In this document: piece after piece, positions 4,236 through 6,294 of the stretch
Layout: each line of letters starts with the position of its first letter
How positions within the stretch are numbered: position 1 is the stretch's first letter
Assembly: GCA_030633015.1 (NCBI GenBank)
Contig: DAOVTR010000096.1
Span: 1-6,294, forward strand
From: Bdellovibrionales bacterium
Lineage (GTDB): Bacteria > Bdellovibrionota > Bacteriovoracia > Bacteriovoracales > Bacteriovoracaceae
Reading direction: 5' to 3'
DNA: 6,294 nt
Translations under genes and position numbers: made by a program
Notes under the pieces: model-generated
What the model was told of the DNA's origin: nothing
What the model saw: the letters and a program-made list of their open reading frames with translations, nothing else
Database searches by the model: none

Positions 4236-5567
4236 ATGAAATTATTATTAAGTTTATCAATATTAGTTTTTCTTAGCTGTAATGAGATCATTCAAAGTAA
4301 TGAAATTAAAATACCCACTCAGGACCAAACAACACAACCTGAATCTGTTTTACAACCAGAACCTGATCCGCAACCTGAACCTGATCCGCAGCCCGAACCT
4401 GATACACGGCCAGAACCTGATCCAAATCTTGCAATATGCGTATCAACAAGCACGGCATGTACATTTTTAAAAGAGAAATATTCTCTTGGAGAAATTGCAG
4501 GTAACCATGGCGATTGGTATCATAACTCAGATAAACTTCATGCAAATTTAAATCTTAGTGAATTCCCACAAGTTCAAGGAATGTATACTGATGCATACGT
4601 TGGACAATTTTCAGCAACCAACGTCGGATCGGGAAAAGTTATTATTGGAAACTCATCTACGGCCATTACATCAGGAGACTCTTGGCGGTCACAACAAAGA
4701 ACAGCAATGATTTCCTCATATCATATGAACAATGTCTACTCTCAATATACGAACAATATTCACTACTGGTATCCAGAACATCGAGATCATGATGATGTGG
4801 ACTACTATCATGCAAAATCTACGTATATGAGTAGCTCACAAGGATCATCCGGAACTGAAATGGATGAGATGAAGAACTTTTTTTATACGCTTGCTGCTTT
4901 TAAAAAAGAGGTCAAAGAAAAACTTGTCTCAGAAGGATTACTTATTCCTACTCTGCAAATGATTTTCAGAAGGGCCAGAGTTGACTCTAATGACATTTAT
5001 TTATCTGGAGCAGCTCACCCAAGTGCCTTTGATAATTTTGACAGTCGAATAATTATGGTTCAAATGGCCTATAATATAAATCTAAATGAAATTCCTCCCA
5101 TGGCCCAAATTACTGTTGAAAATGAAACCTATACAACAGTAAATAGTAAAAATGAAATTTTCTACACAACGCCAGCATCAATTTGTAGAATATTTAGAGG
5201 CCCAGAATATACTAAAAAAATGACCGTTAGCGCCCTTAATAGCTATGATGTAAATAATAGAACACTCACTTACCAATGGATTGTTTTAAGAGGAGATCAT
5301 CAAAAAGTAAGAATCACGCCTCTAAACCAAGACTCATCAAGAGTTGAAATTGAAATCGACTATCACCCAAAAACTAATATTGAAGGATCAACACGACTTA
5401 CAAACATGGTAGAGATAGGCCTTTTTATATATAATGGCGCCAACTATTCTGCACCTGCATCTATTACCTCATATACCTTAGATAATGAGGTGAGGGTTTA
5501 TGATCAATCTAATAATTTAGTGAGCACTGAGACTAATTCAAACTATGTTTATCCTGGACTACTCTAA
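4236..5567 (+). CDS. probable lipoprotein with Pro-Glu-Asp linker, uncharacterised domain and PKD/Ig-like C-terminus
   Basis: The 443-residue product begins MKLLLSLSILVFLSC. This is a short signal peptide ending in a lipobox-like FLSC, so Cys15 is probably acylated. Residues 40-63 are four PEPDP-type hexapeptides, a stiff acidic spacer that would hold the rest away from the membrane. Residues about 65-295 form a His/Tyr-rich region (GNHGDWYHNSDKLHANLN, YWYPEHRDHDDVDYYHAKS, SQGSSGTEMDE, then the helical stretch TLAAFKKEVKEKL..GLLIPTLQMIFRR, and GAAHPSAFDN). From memory this order resembles uncharacterised secreted proteins of several phyla, but I cannot verify it. Residues about 325-415 look like a PKD/Ig-like domain (NSYDVNNRTLTYQWIVLRGD...VEIEIDYH). 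The cluster of His and Asp could bind metal, but no known catalytic motif is present. The start has only a weak ribosome site. The last nine bases overlap the convergent glycosyltransferase gene. Confidence 0.85.
   Translation: MKLLLSLSILVFLSCNEIIQSNEIKIPTQDQTTQPESVLQPEPDPQPEPDPQPEPDTRPEPDPNLAICVSTSTACTFLKEKYSLGEIAGNHGDWYHNSDKLHANLNLSEFPQVQGMYTDAYVGQFSATNVGSGKVIIGNSSTAITSGDSWRSQQRTAMISSYHMNNVYSQYTNNIHYWYPEHRDHDDVDYYHAKSTYMSSSQGSSGTEMDEMKNFFYTLAAFKKEVKEKLVSEGLLIPTLQMIFRRARVDSNDIYLSGAAHPSAFDNFDSRIIMVQMAYNINLNEIPPMAQITVENETYTTVNSKNEIFYTTPASICRIFRGPEYTKKMTVSALNSYDVNNRTLTYQWIVLRGDHQKVRITPLNQDSSRVEIEIDYHPKTNIEGSTRLTNMVEIGLFIYNGANYSAPASITSYTLDNEVRVYDQSNNLVSTETNSNYVYPGLL
4353..4424 (+). repeat. four 18-bp tandem repeats encoding QPEPDP
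   Basis: Four consecutive 18-bp units encode QPEPDP, QPEPDP, QPEPDT and RPEPDP. The first two differ at one base, the later two at several. Copy number may vary between strains by slippage without shifting the frame, which would change linker length only. Confidence 0.9.
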
Positions 5568-6294
5568 CTTTAAAGATTCATACACTTCATACATTTTTTT
5601 GGTTGTATTTTCATAATGAAATCGTTGTACGTATTGATAACCTTTTTCAATCATGTTTTTTTTCAATGTAGTATCGCTTAGAACACTGTTTATTGTTTGG
5701 GCCATTTGATCTGGACAATTTGGATTACAATATAACGAATCGGGACCACCTGATTCTGGAAAACACGATCCAATAGAAGTTATTACTGGTGTTTTACTAA
5801 AGAGAGCTTCAACAATCGGAAGACCAAAACCTTCAAAAAATGATGGAAATACAAACAGAGTTGCTGCTTGATAAAATAGTGGTAATAATTTATTAGGCAC
5901 ATAATTAAAAAATATTATTCTAGAATCAACCCCCAATTTGTGGGCTTCAATTATTAACTTTTGCTTATACTTATCTCCGCTTCCTACGATTGCAAGTTTA
6001 ATAAACTTATCATCAATTCGTGCAAAAGCTTTTACTAGTGAAATTACGTTTTTATTTTCTTCCAATGATCCTACATATAAAATAAATTCTGATTCCAACC
6101 CCTGTTCTCTTTTAAACTGCAAAAGTTTTTCTTCATTATAGGTTTCATAAAAAATTTCATTACAGCTTTGATAGACAACTCTAATTTTATCAGGACTAAC
6201 ATTAAAGTAGTTAATCAGATCTCTTTTTGTCTGCTCACAAATTGAAACTATGATATCTGCAACAACACATGCGTGTTTAACTTTTTTATAGTAA
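5559..6294 (-). CDS. GT4-family glycosyltransferase, C-terminal part (5' end outside window)
   Basis: The frame is open from the TAG at 5559-5561 to the right edge, so 244 residues are visible and the N-terminal part is missing. An internal TTG at 6122 is not the start, because typical family sequence continues upstream: VADIIVSICEQTKRDLINYFNVSPDKIRVVY, the usual end of the first Rossmann domain. Visible residues 72-82 are the YVGSLEENKN glycine/lysine loop. Residues 101-106 (AIVGSG) follow, and 153-163 contain FEGFGLPIVEA, the E-x7-E signature (E154, E162) that contacts the nucleotide-sugar donor in retaining GT-B enzymes. The enzyme would transfer a sugar from an activated donor, probably for lipopolysaccharide, capsule or exopolysaccharide. 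The sugar cannot be told from sequence. It may belong to a polysaccharide cluster further right. Its 3' end overlaps the convergent lipoprotein gene by nine bases. Confidence 0.92.
   Translation of the reverse strand, partial: YYKKVKHACVVADIIVSICEQTKRDLINYFNVSPDKIRVVYQSCNEIFYETYNEEKLLQFKREQGLESEFILYVGSLEENKNVISLVKAFARIDDKFIKLAIVGSGDKYKQKLIIEAHKLGVDSRIIFFNYVPNKLLPLFYQAATLFVFPSFFEGFGLPIVEALFSKTPVITSIGSCFPESGGPDSLYCNPNCPDQMAQTINSVLSDTTLKKNMIEKGYQYVQRFHYENTTKKMYEVYESLKLE

Noticed and set aside
4306..4545. Open frame on the minus strand opposite the QPEPDP repeats
   Set aside because: Its sequence is the repetitive antisense image of the linker (many Gln/Val), with no ribosome site or protein character of its own.
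6120..6122. TTG at 6122 as the start of the glycosyltransferase
   Set aside because: Conserved glycosyltransferase sequence continues in frame to the window edge, so the gene is simply cut by the window.
5938..6141. Open frame on the plus strand inside the glycosyltransferase gene
   Set aside because: Lies fully antisense to a strongly conserved coding region and has no ribosome site.

Overview
This AT-rich 6.3-kb window looks like chromosomal DNA of a free-living Gram-negative bacterium. Short intergenic gaps, strong GGAGG-type ribosome sites, several exported proteins or lipoproteins, a DksA-type regulator, and two matches to sigma-54 promoters all fit. A low-GC member of the Bdellovibrionota/Bacteriovoracales type is a reasonable guess from gene style, but nothing in the sequence proves the lineage. 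There are no rRNA or tRNA genes, insertion sequences, phage genes or CRISPR arrays.

Layout: (1) 1-195 (+) is the C-terminal tail of MltG, a peptidoglycan lytic transglycosylase, followed by a weak terminator. (2) 449-823 (+) encodes a 124-residue DksA/TraR-family zinc-finger regulator. (3) 820-1095 (-) encodes a 91-residue small exported protein of unknown function. (4) 1358-2119 (+) encodes a 253-residue exported protein with six cysteines, also of unknown function. (5) 2120-3982 or 4105 (-) encodes a large lipoprotein with an Ig-like domain followed by about ten 43-residue beta-propeller/Asp-box-like repeats. (6) 4236-5567 (+) encodes a probable lipoprotein with a Pro-Glu-Asp linker, an uncharacterised central domain and a C-terminal PKD/Ig-like domain. 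(7) 5559 to the right edge (-) is the C-terminal two thirds of a GT4-type glycosyltransferase.

From gene 2 onward the genes strictly alternate in strand, so each seems to be its own transcription unit. All three convergent pairs touch or overlap at their stop codons (820-823, 2119/2120, 5559-5567), leaving no room for ordinary intergenic terminators.

The most interesting regulatory signal is the 262-bp gap between genes 3 and 4. It carries two outward-facing GG-N10-GC (sigma-54, -24/-12) elements, one for each exported-protein gene. A 23-bp imperfect palindrome sits roughly midway between them, where a shared enhancer-binding activator could bind. This suggests the two unknown exported proteins are co-regulated. 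No single complete 'system' can be claimed from this window: most of the encoded proteins are envelope or surface proteins, and the links between them are inference.
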